The translations under genes and the position numbers were made by a program. From Burkholderiaceae bacterium (GTDB lineage: Bacteria > Pseudomonadota > Gammaproteobacteria > Burkholderiales > Burkholderiaceae_E): DNA of 64,000 nt. The notes beneath the pieces were generated by a model. It saw only the letters and a list, made by a program, of their open reading frames with translations, had not been told where the DNA came from and ran no database searches. The stretch lies in contig JADJVQ010000028.1 of NCBI GenBank assembly GCA_016710525.1, positions 31,261 through 95,260 of the forward strand, read 5' to 3'. This document shows, in pieces, positions 16,345-27,500 of this stretch (positions are counted from its first letter, which is position 1; each line of letters starts with the position of its first letter).

Positions 16345-17399
16345 GCCGCCTCTTCGGAACTGGCGGCACCGCGGTGGTTGACGCCAAAATGCTCGCGAAC
16401 CTTGTTTTCGATGTCGCGGGCAAGGTCGGGACGCTCCCGCAGGAATTCGCGGGCGTTGTCCTTGCCCTGGCCGATGCGTTCCCCCTGATAGCTGTACCAG
16501 GCGCCCGATTTTTCGACCACCGAGCACTCGGAGCCCAGGTCGAGGATTTCGCCCTCGCGTGAGATGCCCTCGCCGTAGAGGATGTCGAACGAGGCCTGCT
16601 TGAACGGCGGAGCCACCTTGTTCTTGACCACTTTGACCTTGGTTTCGGATCCCACCACTTCTTCGCCCTTCTTGATCGAGCCAGTGCGGCGGATGTCCAG
16701 GCGAACCGACGCATAGAACTTGAGCGCGTTGCCACCCGTCGTGGTTTCGGGATTACCGAACATGACGCCGATCTTCATGCGGATCTGGTTGATGAAGATG
16801 ATCATGCTGTTGGTGCGCTTGATCGTGCCTGTGAGCTTGCGCAGTGCCTGTGACATGAGGCGTGCCTGCAGGCCAGGCAGGGAGTCGCCCATTTCACCTT
16901 CGATTTCGGCCTTGGGCGTGAGGGCTGCGACCGAGTCGATCACGATCAGGTCCACCGAGCCGCTGCGCACCAGGGCATCGGCAATTTCAAGCGCCTGCTC
17001 GCCGGTGTCGGGTTGCGACACCAGCAGATCGGACAGATTCACGCCCAGCTTGGCTGCGTACTGGATATCCAGCGCATGCTCGGCGTCGATGAAGGCGCAG
17101 GTGCCGCCGATCTGCTGCATTTCGGCGATGACCTGAAGGGTGAGCGTGGTCTTGCCCGAGGATTCGGGCCCGTAGATTTCGATGACACGCCCGCGCGGCA
17201 GTCCGCCAACGCCCAGCGCGATATCGAGCCCGAGCGAGCCGGTGGACACGACCTGAATGTCAGCCGCGACTTCACCGTCGGCCAGTTTCATGATCGAGCC
17301 CTTGCCGAATTGCTTTTCGATCTGGGCCAGAGCGGCCGAGAGCGCCTTGGCGCGCTCGGTCTTGGATTTTGCGTCGTCCATCTTGATGACCTTGTCCAT
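16341..17399 (-). CDS. recA: RecA recombinase
   Basis: This 352-residue protein has Walker [10 protein letters not shown] at residues 77-85, the loop L2 region with [19 protein letters not shown], and a typical acidic C-terminal tail. It carries out strand exchange and activates LexA self-cleavage. The start at 17399 ([13 protein letters not shown]) follows family length; an upstream in-frame Met at 17459 lies inside the LexA-like box and is unlikely. It is followed by overlapping recX. Confidence 0.98.
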   Translation of the reverse strand: MDKVIKMDDAKSKTERAKALSAALAQIEKQFGKGSIMKLADGEVAADIQVVSTGSLGLDIALGVGGLPRGRVIEIYGPESSGKTTLTLQVIAEMQQIGGTCAFIDAEHALDIQYAAKLGVNLSDLLVSQPDTGEQALEIADALVRSGSVDLIVIDSVAALTPKAEIEGEMGDSLPGLQARLMSQALRKLTGTIKRTNSMIIFINQIRMKIGVMFGNPETTTGGNALKFYASVRLDIRRTGSIKKGEEVVGSETKVKVVKNKVAPPFKQASFDILYGEGISREGEILDLGSECSVVEKSGAWYSYQGERIGQGKDNAREFLRERPDLARDIENKVREHFGVNHRGAASSEEAA

Positions 17400-17441
17400 G
17401 GCGGTTTTCCTGTGTGGGGTGGAGAAAGTATCGCACAGGAG

Positions 17442-17460
17442 TACTGTATAAACAATCATG
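17442..17460 (-). promoter_or_regulatory. LexA (SOS) box upstream of recA
   Basis: The plus strand reads TACTGTATAAACAATCATG. The half-site TACTGTATA is a full match to the beta/gammaproteobacterial LexA half-operator; the other half is degenerate. It lies 43-61 bp upstream of the recA ATG, where an SOS operator is expected. Confidence 0.7.
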
Positions 17461-17490
17461 CTTTTGGGTCAGCCAGCACCCTGGACCGAC

Positions 17491-17997
17491 CTAGTCCGAA
17501 AGCATGTCCCAGGCACCCTGCAGGGCGAACAAGGCCGCCTGCCAACGAACACTGGCGCGATCTCCGTCGAAGCGCCGTGTGACGGTCCGGGTGCGGCCAT
17601 CCGCCACCGCCCATCCGAAACAAACCGTGCCCACGGGCTTGTCGGCGCTGCCCCCGCCTGGCCCCGCCACGCCGGTCACGGACAAGCTCACGCGCGCGCG
17701 CGATCGCGCCAGCGCCCCGCCGGCCATCTCGAGCGCCGTCGGCTCGCTCACTGCGCCGAAAGCGGCCAGCGTCTGCGCCGACACCCCGACCATCTCGATC
17801 TTGGCCTCGTTGCTGTAGGTCACGAACCCCCGGTCGAACCACTGGCTCGACCCCGGCGTTTCGGTCAGGGCCCGCGCAATCAGGCCTCCCGTGCAGGATT
17901 CGACCGTGGCGATCATGCCCCCGGAAACCGCCAGTTGCCGGCCCAGCCGGGTGGCCAGCGCATCAATCTGCGACTCTTGAACGTCGATTGCCAACAT
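17491..17997 (-). CDS. pncC: Nicotinamide-nucleotide amidase, CinA C-terminal family
   Basis: This 168-residue single-domain protein has the family signatures VESCTGGLIA near residue 32, SxxFxxGxVTYSNxAK near residue 51 and VTGVAGPGGG near residue 107. It deamidates NMN to nicotinate mononucleotide in pyridine nucleotide recycling. It lacks the N-terminal molybdopterin-like domain of full CinA. It ends the thiL-pgpA-pncC string on the minus strand, 25 bp after pgpA. Confidence 0.93.
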   Translation of the reverse strand: MLAIDVQESQIDALATRLGRQLAVSGGMIATVESCTGGLIARALTETPGSSQWFDRGFVTYSNEAKIEMVGVSAQTLAAFGAVSEPTALEMAGGALARSRARVSLSVTGVAGPGGGSADKPVGTVCFGWAVADGRTRTVTRRFDGDRASVRWQAALFALQGAWDMLSD

Positions 17998-18022
17998 GGC
18001 TCCCGTGATCGGTCAGGCGAAA

Positions 18023-18571
18023 TCAGAACCAGGCCTGCCACGCGGCCAGCACGAGCAGCGTGTAAAAGGCCGCCATCAGGTCGTCCAGCATCACCCCTGT
18101 TCCCCCTTTGATCCGGGTATCCGCCCAGCGGATCGGGGGAGGTTTGACGATGTCGAAAAAACGGAACAGCAGAAAACCGGCAAGCTGCCACGAAAACGTG
18201 GCCGGCAGCACCGCCAGCACAATCCAGAAAGCAACGATTTCATCCCAGACGATGCCGCCGTGATCGGCCACGCCCAGCGCGTCGGCCGTGCGGGCGCATG
18301 CCCACGGCCCGAGCGCCAGCGCCAGCACGATGACGAGAAGCCGGGCGGTCTCGCTCAGGAAGGGCGCGCCCTGGGCCCATGCCACCCAGGCCCACAGCGT
18401 GCCCACCGTCCCGGGCGCGATCGGCGACAGCCCGCTGCCCAGGCCGAGCGCCAGCCAGCGCGCGGCACGCGGACGCATGAAAGCGAAGCTCGGACGAGCG
18501 ATCGGCGCGCCGGCAGGCGCAGCGCTGCCGGCGCGGTCGTCAGCGGAAGTGGTCGAATGCGGAGAATTCAT
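18023..18571 (-). CDS. pgpA: Phosphatidylglycerophosphatase A
   Basis: This is a 182-residue membrane protein. Conserved GSGLSPIAPGTVGTL lies near residues 50-64, DxxVAFW-like WDEIVAFWI near 108-116, and a cytoplasmic FFDIVKPPPI lies before the last helices. It removes phosphate from phosphatidylglycerol phosphate at the inner membrane. The first 30 or so residues are polar and not conserved-looking, so an internal start is possible. Its start overlaps the thiL end by 32 bp. Confidence 0.92.
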   Translation of the reverse strand: MNSPHSTTSADDRAGSAAPAGAPIARPSFAFMRPRAARWLALGLGSGLSPIAPGTVGTLWAWVAWAQGAPFLSETARLLVIVLALALGPWACARTADALGVADHGGIVWDEIVAFWIVLAVLPATFSWQLAGFLLFRFFDIVKPPPIRWADTRIKGGTGVMLDDLMAAFYTLLVLAAWQAWF

Positions 18572-19493
18572 CGGTAGCCCAAGGGGTTCCGTCGGCGGCC
18601 AGGACCCGGATGCCGGCCTCGGAGGTCAGGCAGCCGACCCGACACGGCCGGCCCTCGCCCTCGCCGGTCAGCCGGGAGATCGTCTCACGCGCAGCCCGGG
18701 GGGCGCTGAACAGCAGTTCGTAATCGTCACCGCCCGCCAGGGCAAGCGCCATCCGATCGCGCATCGGCAGCGCCGCCAGATGCCCAGCGACCGGCACCCG
18801 GGGCCACTCGATCCGGGCGCCCAGGCCGGAGCGTTCGCACAAGTGACCGAGGTCGCCGAGCAGGCCGTCGGAGAGGTCGATCGCGGCATGCGCAAGGCCC
18901 AGCAGCGAGCGACCCAGCGCCACGCGGGGCGAGGGCCGCTCCAGGCGCGCGCGCGCCGGGTGCTCGGCGGGCAGCGCCCTGCCGGCCAGCCGTTCGCGCA
19001 CCGCCAGGGCCGCACTCCCCAGTTCACCCGATACCCACAGGTCATCGCCGGCACGGCCCCGATCGCGGCGCAGGGCCTGCTCGGGCGGCACATGGCCGAA
19101 GATGGTGATGCCGATGGCCAGCGGGCCACGGGTGGTGTCCCCGCCCAGCAGTTCACAATCGTGTCGTGCGGCCAGATCCAGCAGCCCTCGTGAAAAGGCG
19201 CCCAGCCAGTCTTCGTCGACCGAGGGCAGCGCCAGGGCCAGCGTGAAGCCGACCGGCTGCGCGCCCATCGCGGCGAGGTCCGACAGGTTGACCGCCAAGG
19301 ACTTCCAGCCCAGCGAAGCCGGATCGACATCATCGAAGAAATGACGACCGGCCAGCAGCAGGTCGGTGCTGACGGCCAGGCATTCACCGGGCGGGCAATC
19401 GGCCAGCAGCGCGCAGTCGTCCCCGATGCCCAGGCGGGCCCGGCGTACGGGCGCTGCCGCAAAGAACCGGCGGATCAGCTCGAACTCGCCCAT
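18540..19493 (-). CDS. thiL: Thiamine-monophosphate kinase
   Basis: This 317-residue protein begins [11 protein letters not shown] with GIGDDCALL near residue 23, followed by DLLLAGRHFF, LLGGDTTRGP and DLSDGLLGDL. These form the nucleotide and ThMP sites. It makes thiamine pyrophosphate from thiamine monophosphate. Its ATG shares one base with the nusB stop (TGATG), so it is translationally coupled. Confidence 0.95.
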   Translation of the reverse strand: MGEFELIRRFFAAAPVRRARLGIGDDCALLADCPPGECLAVSTDLLLAGRHFFDDVDPASLGWKSLAVNLSDLAAMGAQPVGFTLALALPSVDEDWLGAFSRGLLDLAARHDCELLGGDTTRGPLAIGITIFGHVPPEQALRRDRGRAGDDLWVSGELGSAALAVRERLAGRALPAEHPARARLERPSPRVALGRSLLGLAHAAIDLSDGLLGDLGHLCERSGLGARIEWPRVPVAGHLAALPMRDRMALALAGGDDYELLFSAPRAARETISRLTGEGEGRPCRVGCLTSEAGIRVLAADGTPWATDEFSAFDHFR

Positions 19494-19963
19494 CAGGCGC
19501 GTCGGGCCGCCACCTCCGTGGCGCGCAGCTTTCCGGCCACGCGGTCGAGCACGCCATTGACGTACTTGAAGCCGTCGGTGCCGCCGAAGGTCTTGGCCAG
19601 TTCCACCGCTTCGTTGATGACGACGCGATAAGGAATTTCGGGGTGATGGGCCAGTTCGAATGAACCGACCAGCAAGGTGGCGTGTTCGACCGGGCTGAGC
19701 TCGGCCACGGTGCGGTCCAGATGCGGCGAGATCGCCGCGTGCAGCGCGTCGAGATCACGGATGACCCCATGCAGCAGCGCACTGAAATGCTCGCGATCGG
19801 CCTTGCCGAAATCGGGGGCCTGCGCCAGATGCGCCTCGATCAGGCCGGCATCGTCACGCGACACCAGCCACTGGTACAAGCCCTGCACCGCCAGTTCGCG
19901 GGAGCGCCGTCGGGCGCTGCGCTGCGGCGACCGTCCGGCCGTCGGCTCGGGACGGGCGGCCAT
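19493..19963 (-). CDS. nusB: Transcription antitermination factor NusB
   Basis: This 156-residue helical protein has [15 protein letters not shown] near residue 20 and the conserved C-terminal [23 protein letters not shown]. It binds boxA RNA together with NusE during rRNA antitermination. The start at 19963 ([10 protein letters not shown]) lies 2 bp after ribH; the frame continues upstream, antiparallel to no feature and inside ribH, and is discarded. It sits in the usual ribH-nusB-thiL order. Confidence 0.95.
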   Translation of the reverse strand: MAARPEPTAGRSPQRSARRRSRELAVQGLYQWLVSRDDAGLIEAHLAQAPDFGKADREHFSALLHGVIRDLDALHAAISPHLDRTVAELSPVEHATLLVGSFELAHHPEIPYRVVINEAVELAKTFGGTDGFKYVNGVLDRVAGKLRATEVAARRA

Positions 19964-19965
19964 GC

Positions 19966-20466
19966 TCAATCGTCCTCGAGGTCGTCGGGATCGGGGGCGT
20001 TGCCCAGACTTGAAATCGACGCCGTCAGATTGGCCATCTCGATGGCCACGCGCGCCGCGTCGGCGCCTTTTTCTGACGCGCGCACCATCGCCTGTTCGTC
20101 GTCCTCGGTGGTGAGGATGGCATTGGCGATGGGGATCGAAAAATCGAGCGACACCCGGGCAACGCCAGCCGCGCTTTCGTTCGACACAACCTCGAAATGA
20201 TAGGTCTCGCCACGGATGACGGCGCCCAGCGCGACCAGCGCATCGAACTCGCCGGTCTGCGCGAGCTTTTGCAGCGCCAGCGGGATCTCGAGCGCGCCCG
20301 GAACGGAGCACACGAAGATGTCTTCATCCGAGACTCCCAGCCGCGTCAGCCGCTCCAGGCAGGCCTCGCGCAGCGCCGTGCAGACCGGCTCGTTGAAACG
20401 TGCCTGTACCACTCCGATCCGCAGTCCCTCGCCGTCAGTCCCGGCGTCAAATACGTCCACACTCAC
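19966..20466 (-). CDS. ribH: 6,7-dimethyl-8-ribityllumazine synthase
   Basis: This 166-residue protein has the lumazine synthase core: RFNEPVC near residue 23, the phosphate-binding VPGALEIP near 54 and [14 protein letters not shown] near 80. The catalytic histidine is the H in TYHFE. It condenses the pyrimidine intermediate with dihydroxybutanone phosphate. The C-terminal tail is acidic and variable. It lies 8 bp after ribBA. Confidence 0.96.
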   Translation of the reverse strand: MSVDVFDAGTDGEGLRIGVVQARFNEPVCTALREACLERLTRLGVSDEDIFVCSVPGALEIPLALQKLAQTGEFDALVALGAVIRGETYHFEVVSNESAAGVARVSLDFSIPIANAILTTEDDEQAMVRASEKGADAARVAIEMANLTASISSLGNAPDPDDLEDD

Positions 20467-20474
20467 CCCTCAGC

Positions 20475-21587
20475 TCACTCGCCTGGCTCGAAGCCGACGA
20501 TTTCCAGGTCGTAACCCGCCATGCTGGGCATCTTGCGGGGATGCGACAACAGCCGCATGCGCCGCACACCCAGGTCCTTGAGAATCTGTGCGCCGATGCC
20601 GTAAGTGCGCAGGTCCAGCTTGCCGGCGCGGCGACGCGCGGCGTCACCTTCTCCCAGCCGGGCCAGCACGTCGATCTGCTCGAACAGGCCAGCCGCCGGC
20701 ACCGCACAGTTGAGCATCACCAGCACGCCGTGCCCACGGGCGCGGATCGCCGCCAGAGACCGTTGCAGGCTCCAGGAGTGCGTGCCTTTGCTGTTGTCGA
20801 GCACGTCGAGCAGCGAGGTGGGTTCGTGAACCCGCACCAGGGTTTCCTGGGCGCCACCCGGCTCGCCAAGGGTCAGCGCGAGATGCGGCTGACCGGTGGG
20901 CTTGTCGCGGTAGGCGGTCAGCTTGAACCTGCCGTGGGTAGTTTCGATTTCGCGCACGGCCACCCGCTCGACCAGACTCTCGTTGGCGCTGCGGTACTCG
21001 ATGAGATCGGCAATGGTGCCGATCTTGAGCCCATGCTCGCGCGCGAAGACGATCAGGTCCGGCAGACGGGCCATCGTGCCGTCTTCCTTCATGATCTCGC
21101 AGATGACCGACGCCGGAGTGAGACCCGCCATCGCGCCAAGGTCGCAACCGGCCTCGGTGTGACCTGCGCGGATCAGCACCCCGCCCGGCTGCGCCATGAC
21201 GGGGAAGATGTGACCGGGCTGGACGATGTCCTGCGGACCTGCGCCGCGGGCCACTGCGGCGGCCACCGTGCGGGACCGGTCGGCCGCCGAGATGCCGGTG
21301 GTGACGCCTTCGGCCGCCTCGATGGACATCGTGAAGTTGGTGCCGGTTCGCGCGCCGTTGCTGCTGGTCATCAGCGGCAGGGCCAGCTGGCGGCAGCGCT
21401 CTTCGGTGAGCGTCAGGCAAATGAGCCCACGCGCATGCCGGGCCATGAAGTTGATCGCTTCCGGAGTGACGAAATCCGCCGCCAGCACGAGGTCGCCCTC
21501 GTTTTCGCGGTCTTCTTCGTCGATCAGGATGACCATACGCCCGGCACGGAACTCGGCCAGGATTTCGGGAATGGATGAAAGAGCCAT
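20475..21587 (-). CDS. ribBA: RibBA-like protein: active DHBP synthase plus degenerate GTP cyclohydrolase II domain
   Basis: This 370-residue protein has an N-terminal 3,4-dihydroxy-2-butanone 4-phosphate synthase domain (about 1-205) with IDEEDRENEGDL and HTEAGCDLG intact. The C-terminal half aligns with GTP cyclohydrolase II from VRVHEPTS to the end. It lacks the zinc-binding cysteine triad and the surrounding CLTGD/CDCG signature, so cyclohydrolase activity is very unlikely. Such hybrids (called RibBX in some proteobacteria) are known. A separate ribA must supply the other activity. Start 21587 is the only strong one. Confidence 0.93.
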   Translation of the reverse strand: MALSSIPEILAEFRAGRMVILIDEEDRENEGDLVLAADFVTPEAINFMARHARGLICLTLTEERCRQLALPLMTSSNGARTGTNFTMSIEAAEGVTTGISAADRSRTVAAAVARGAGPQDIVQPGHIFPVMAQPGGVLIRAGHTEAGCDLGAMAGLTPASVICEIMKEDGTMARLPDLIVFAREHGLKIGTIADLIEYRSANESLVERVAVREIETTHGRFKLTAYRDKPTGQPHLALTLGEPGGAQETLVRVHEPTSLLDVLDNSKGTHSWSLQRSLAAIRARGHGVLVMLNCAVPAAGLFEQIDVLARLGEGDAARRRAGKLDLRTYGIGAQILKDLGVRRMRLLSHPRKMPSMAGYDLEIVGFEPGE

Positions 21588-21626
21588 GAACGCATTCTAC
21601 CCGCTGGACCGAACCAGGAGCGGCCT

Positions 21627-21654
21627 TCCGCCAGGCGAACCGCGCGGGTATAGT
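21627..21654 (+). promoter_or_regulatory. Possible sigma-70 promoter of the hybrid kinase gene
   Basis: A TATAGT -10 element lies at 21649-21654, 17 bp after a weak TTCCGC -35 at 21627. The predicted start point would fall only a few bases before the ATG at 21668, giving a nearly leaderless mRNA. The -10 is good and the -35 poor. Confidence 0.35.
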
Positions 21655-21667
21655 CTGGCCGCTTCCG

Positions 21668-24537
21668 ATGCCTGATCGACTCGCCTCCCCTCCCGCTCCG
21701 GCCGCGCCGCCCAAGGTCGGTGACGCTCCGTCGGACGAGCGCCGCCTCGACGTGCTGCGCTCGCTGGCCATTCTGGACAGCGAACCCGAAGAAAGCTTCG
21801 ACGGCATCACCCAGGCGGCCTGCGCCATCGCCGGCTTCCCGGTCGCATTGATGGCGCTGGCCGACACCTCCCGTCTGTGGTTCAAGTCACGGGTCGGCTG
21901 GCCCTCGCCCGAGATCGCCCTGACTTCGTCGGCCTTCTGCTGGCACGTGCTGAGCAGCCGGCAGGCGCTCAGGTGCCCAACGCCGCGGCCGATGACCGCT
22001 TCGCCCATGACGCCCTGGTGACCGGCCCCGCAGGCGTGCGCGCCTACATGGGCCAGCCGATCATGGTCGGGGGCGAATGCGTGGGCACCCTTTGCGTACT
22101 CGACTCGAACCCGCGCGACCTGGAGCCCGCCACCTTCGCCGTCCTGGCGCGCCTGGCCAGTGCCGCATCGGAATTGCTCAGCGCCCGCCGCCATGCCGCC
22201 GAACTCGAACGCGAACGTGAACGGCTGATCGATTTCGCCCGGGCATCGGGCGACTGGATCTGGGAAACCGACGCCCAGCACCGCTATCGCTGGCTGTCCG
22301 AGAGCTTCGAATCGACGATGGGCGTTGCGCGTGCGCAGGTCATCGGCCAGCCGTTCCCCGACGCCCCGCTGGTCGATGCGATCGGGGTGCCCGATCCGCA
22401 GGGGCGCCGCCTGCACTCCGTGCTCACCACGCGCCAGCGGATGCGCCGCCTGCTGACCGTCCAGGGAAGCGGCGAACATCGCCGTTTCGTGTCCTACAGC
22501 GCACTGCCCACGCTCGACGCATCCGGCCGGTTCAATGGCTATCGGGGCGTCGCCCGCGACCTCACCGCGCAGGTCGCCGCCGACCAGGCGGCCCATCGGC
22601 GCGACGAGGCGGTCCAGACCACGATGGCGCTGCTGCCCGGCGCAGTGCTGCAGTTCGTCGAATACAAGGACGGCCGCCAGGCCATTCCGTTCGCCAGCGA
22701 AAAGATCCACGACATCTTTGGCATCAGCGCGGCCCAGGCCATGAGCGGGGGCATCGTGATCCGCGATCACATCGACGCGCTTCAGCTGGCCGCCAGCATC
22801 GCCGGACGCCGGCAGGCGGTGACGCGCTCGGAGCCCTGGCGCGGCGAGCTCCATCTTCGCTCGCCAGAGCGGGGGGAACGCTGGATCGATGTGCATGCCA
22901 TGCCCGAACGCCTGCCCGATGGCGGCGTCCTGTGGCATGCCTTCCTTGCCGACATCACCGAGCAGCGCGCCACCCGGCTGGCACTCGAAGCGACCCGGGA
23001 GCGCTGGGCGATGGCCGCCACCGTTGCCAGCATCGGTGTGATCGAGGTCGATCTGGTCAGCGGGCGCATGACGCTGGACGCAATCGCGCGCCATCACCTG
23101 GGCTATCGCGACGACCAGTCCGAACCGCGCCTGGCCGCCTGTATGCGGCGCGTTGCCCCGCCGGGACGGCAGGCGCTGCGCCAGCGGATCACGCGGGCCA
23201 TCGCGGCCAACCGGCCGTTCGACGACGTGTTCACGCTGCGCCTGCCGGGCGGCGAGGAGCGATTCGTAGCCATCACCGGCCAGGCCTATCGCGATGCCGA
23301 TGGCAGGCCTTCGCACCTGCTGTGCACCTGCAGCGACAAGACGGAACAACGGCGGGCCGAGCAGCTCGAACTCGACAAGACCGCCGCCGAACGCGCCAGC
23401 CGGGCCAAGAGCGAGTTCCTGTCCCGTGTCAGCCATGAGCTGCGCACGCCGTTGCACGGCATTCTGGGCTTCGCGCATCTGATGTCGCTGGACCACGATG
23501 CGCCCTTGTCCGCGCCGCAGCAGCGCCGGCTGCAGCATGTGCTGCACTCCGGGCGCCACCTGCTGGACCTGATCAACGACATGCTCGACCTGTCGCGCAT
23601 CGAGGCGGGTCGGCTCGAACTGGAGATCGCTGGGATCGACGCGGCCGCCGCCGTCCGCGCCGCGGCCGCCACCCTCGCGCCGATGGCCAGCGCGCGCGGA
23701 ATCGGCATCCTCGTCACCGAATCCGGCCCGCTGCCGTCGCGGGTCGCAGCCGACCGCCGCGCCCTCGAACAGGTGCTGGCCAACCTGATCTCCAACGCCA
23801 TCAAATACAACCGCGACCAAGGCCGGGTGACGATCACCGTCGAATGCGCCGAGGCTAGGATCCGCATCGCGGTCGCCGACGACGGCCGCGGTCTCAGCCC
23901 GGCCGAATGCGCCCTTCTGTTCATGCCGTTCAACCGGCTGGGCGCCGAGCGCTCGCGCACCGAGGGCACCGGGCTCGGGCTGGTCATCGCGCGTCAGCTG
24001 ACCCAGGCGATGAAGGGCGACATCGAGGTGACGAGCACGGTTGGCGTGGGCTCGCGATTCACGATCGACCTGCCCAGCGCCGAGGGCTTGGTCGGCGTTC
24101 AGCCGATCCAGGAAATGGCGCCGCCGCCGTTGCCCGCGACGCCCGCCGCGCCCGCCGCGCCCGCGCGCAGCGCGCGACGCGTGCTCTACGTCGAGGACGA
24201 CGAGTTCAATCGGCTGCTGCTCTCCCAGGTGTTCGCCGACCGGACCGAATGGCAGCTGCAATTGGCCGGCAGCGTCGCCGAGGGCGTCGACATGGCAACG
24301 CGACAGCGCCCGGACCTGATCCTCGCCGACATGAACCTGCCCGATGGCCATGGCCTCGATCTGATCGTCCGGGTGCATGACGCGCTGCCCGCTCATCCCG
24401 TCCGGATGGCGGCCTTGTCGGCTGACGCATTGCCCCAGCAGATCGAGGCCGCCCTGCGCGCCGGATTCGAGCGCTACTGGACCAAGCCGGTCGATCTGAC
24501 CTTGCTGCTGGCCTGGCTCGACGACGTCCTTGCGTAG
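21668..24537 (+). pseudogene. Hybrid sensor histidine kinase (GAF-PAS-HisKA-HATPase-REC) split by a frameshift
   Basis: About 957 codons are spread over two frames. The first frame (21668-about 21970) encodes the first half of a GAF domain up to FCWHVLSSRQAL. The second, from about 21973 to 24537, resumes with VPNAAADDRFAHDALVTGP, completing the same domain. One base is missing at about 21971. Downstream there are two PAS-like regions, the H-box SHELRTPLHGILGF, N-box NLISNAIKYN, G-boxes DDGRG and GTGLGLVIA, and a C-terminal receiver with VEDDEFN, LADMNLP and TKPVDL. It would be soluble (no membrane helix). It may be a sequencing error or a truly broken gene. Confidence 0.85.
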
Positions 24538-24540
24538 CCG

Positions 24541-27500
24541 GGCTGGCGCCACGGCCTGCCCGGCACCCTTCGGATCGCCCGCCGTGTTGAACGTGCACAC
24601 GTCGGCGCCGTCGGCGGGCAATTCCTTGCCGATCAGCTTCTGGAGCGGCACCCAGATCAGCGAGCTGGCGAGCCGGCCGGCCGTGGCCAGCACGTCTCCG
24701 GCATTGACACCGATCTTTGGATCGGTGACCGTGCCGCTGACTTCGATCGGCGTGGCCAGACTGAAAAACTGTGCCTGCTTGGGCTGGGGCTGCAGGCGCA
24801 TGGCGATGCTCTCGTCGCGGAAATCCACGCGTCCCGTGCCGCGCACGCGCACCCGTGTGGTGTCGAGCAGGATCCCGCGGTCCGTCAGCACGCCGTCGGT
24901 CAGCGTGAAACGGCCGATGCCGCAATTGATCCGCGACGCGCTGGCCGGATCGACCCGCGCGGCCAGCGCCGAGAACAGATTGGCCGCCCACAGATCGAAC
25001 ACTTCGGCACCCAGATTGCGCGGCTGGATCATGAAATCGATGGTGCCATGGCCATGCTCCATGACCTGGGCGAGCGTCGGCGCGCGGGATTTCAGGTCGA
25101 CGTTCAGGCTCAGGCTTCCGCGCAGATCGGACTCGGGCCTGATCCGGCGCGCCAGCACGCCGTAATCCAGCCCGGCAACCTGCATCCGCGCATAGACGTC
25201 GACATCATGCGGCCCGGGCTCGTAGCCGAGCCAGAACGACGCCCGCCCGCCGGGCACATCGACCTGCACCGGACCGATGTCCGCGCGCCCGCCCTCGACC
25301 CGTGCCACCAGCCAGCCGTTGCCCAGCCTGTCCTTTCCCGACAGCACCTGCTCGACGTGCACCAGCACGGTCGCGTTCTGTCGGGAGAGCACTTCGCGGC
25401 TGAGCAGGCGCTCGGCCTGTCCGCTGGCATCGGCTGCGCGCGCACGCAGCGCCTGGACCTGAGCGGCACCGGTCAGCGGCGGCGATGGCGCCTTCTGCTC
25501 GAAGGGCCACCAGTCGCCGAGCCGGAAATCGTCGAGCTGCACGCTGGGCGCGGTCAGCGAGAGATCGAACTGCGATGGCGCCCGGCTGGTGTCCAGGCTG
25601 CCCTGCCCGCGCAGCACGCTTTCGCCGATCCTCAGGCGCATGTTCGAGACGTCGTAGCCCTTGCCGGACACCGCCAGCCGACCGATCAGCGAGTACGGCC
25701 CCCAGGGCGGCAGCGACACCCGTGCGAGCCGGCTCAGCGTGTCCAGCCGGTCGCCGTCCAGGCCCAGAGAAAATTCGAGCACACCATCGCGAAACGGCCG
25801 CGCCAGCGTGCCGACCACCCGCAGCCGGGCCTGCGCGGCGCGAGCCTCGAGGTTGAAGGGCAGCTTTCGTTCGGTTGCGATCAGATCGGCCAGACGCCCC
25901 GTGGTCAGATCGACCTGCAAGGCGACATCATCCAGCCTGCCGGTGAAGGCCAGGGCGACCGGCTGGCCGGGCTGCGCCTTCAGGCTGCCCCGATCAATCG
26001 CGATGCGGGCCTGCGCGCCGGTATTCTGCTCGCTCAGGACGAGCTGCCCGGCCTCGAGGTCGGCGGTGAATTCGGAGTGATCGAGCAGGTCCGCCAGGCG
26101 GCGCCCCCGCGCCACTCCATGGACCACCAGCTTGCCGACCCGGGCTTCGATGCGCTCGGCCACCTTCAATGTTCTCAGCACCGCGCCGACGTCGGCATCA
26201 TCGGCGCCCAGCCAGACCTCGGCCTGGGATTGGCCACCGCGGGCGTCGAACGCCACCGCACCTTCGAACGCGATGCCCAGCACACGGGCGGCAAACGGCG
26301 AAGCCAGCAATCGACCGTCCCGCATCTGCGCATCGAAGCGGATGTCGCTCCAGGACAGCGCCGTCCCCACGACCCGGCCGATCCGCACCCGCAGATCCGT
26401 ATCGGACAGGTCGATCCGTCCCGGCAGGATCGGCAGATCGAGCATGGGTGCTCCGCCGGCGCCGGTGTCGCCGGGCGGCAGCAGCGATTCCAGTTCCGCC
26501 AGATCCAGCGTATCGGCGCTCAACTGCAGCGTGATCGGGCCGCGCCGCGGCGCTTGCGCCAGTTCGGCAGACAACGCGCTGCGGCCAACCCGGATGCTGC
26601 CGCCTTCGAGCGCCCAGCGCCCGGAGTGCCAGCGCGCCCGGCCCTCGAGCGCCAGCGGCAACTGCGCACCGGCGCCCGATCGCACGACAGTGCGCACTCC
26701 GGGCATGACCGGGGCCGGCGGGGCGGCGGGGCCGGCGGGCGTTGCGCCGCGGACGTCCAGCCACGCCGCCAGATCGCCGACCCGGGCGGCGGTCAGCGAA
26801 ATCCGCAGGTCGGTTCCGGGCGCGCCGGCAGGGTCGCCCAGAGTGCCTTGCACCGTTGCCCTCAGGCTGCGCGAAAGGGCACTGATGCGCACCGGCGCGC
26901 CGCCCTGCACGAGGGCTGCCAGCGGCGCACTGGAGAGCGTGGCGCTGAGCGGCTGTTCGAGCAAAGACCCCTCGGCCTGCACCGACAAGGCCTGCCCCGG
27001 TGGCAGCGCCAGCACCAGCGAGTCGACCCCGAAGGCGACCGGTCGCGACGATGCCGAGGCATCGTTGCCATAGGTGAGCCCACCGCGGGAGACCACCAGG
27101 CGGAGCTCGAGCGAGCGGGTCAGGTCGCTGACCCGCTCGCCCTGGGCCGCCATCCGCATCGAGAAGCCTCCCAGCGCGCCATTGATGCCGCGCAGGCCGA
27201 AGACCAGCTCGGCCAGGTCGCCGAGCAGCGAGTCGCGTGCGCCCAGGGCCAGCTCGACCGACGGCGGCGATGCGCCGCCATCGACCGACAGGTCACCGTC
27301 GAGCCGCACGCCGGCGATCACCGCGTGCACGGGCGCCTCCAGGCGTCCATCGTCCAGCCGAAGCTTCACCGAGGCATCGCGCACATCGCCCGGCAGATTC
27401 AGCCAGCGTGCGACCGACAGATCGAGCTCGGCATCGATGCCGCGCAGCCGGGCCAATTCGAGCCGGGCCTGGCCGATCTCCCGGTACCACTGCGCGAGGC

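Noticed and set aside
21588..21667. FMN riboswitch before ribBA.
   Set aside because: The gap is only 80 bp, and the conserved RFN element core is not present. The same applies upstream of ribD.
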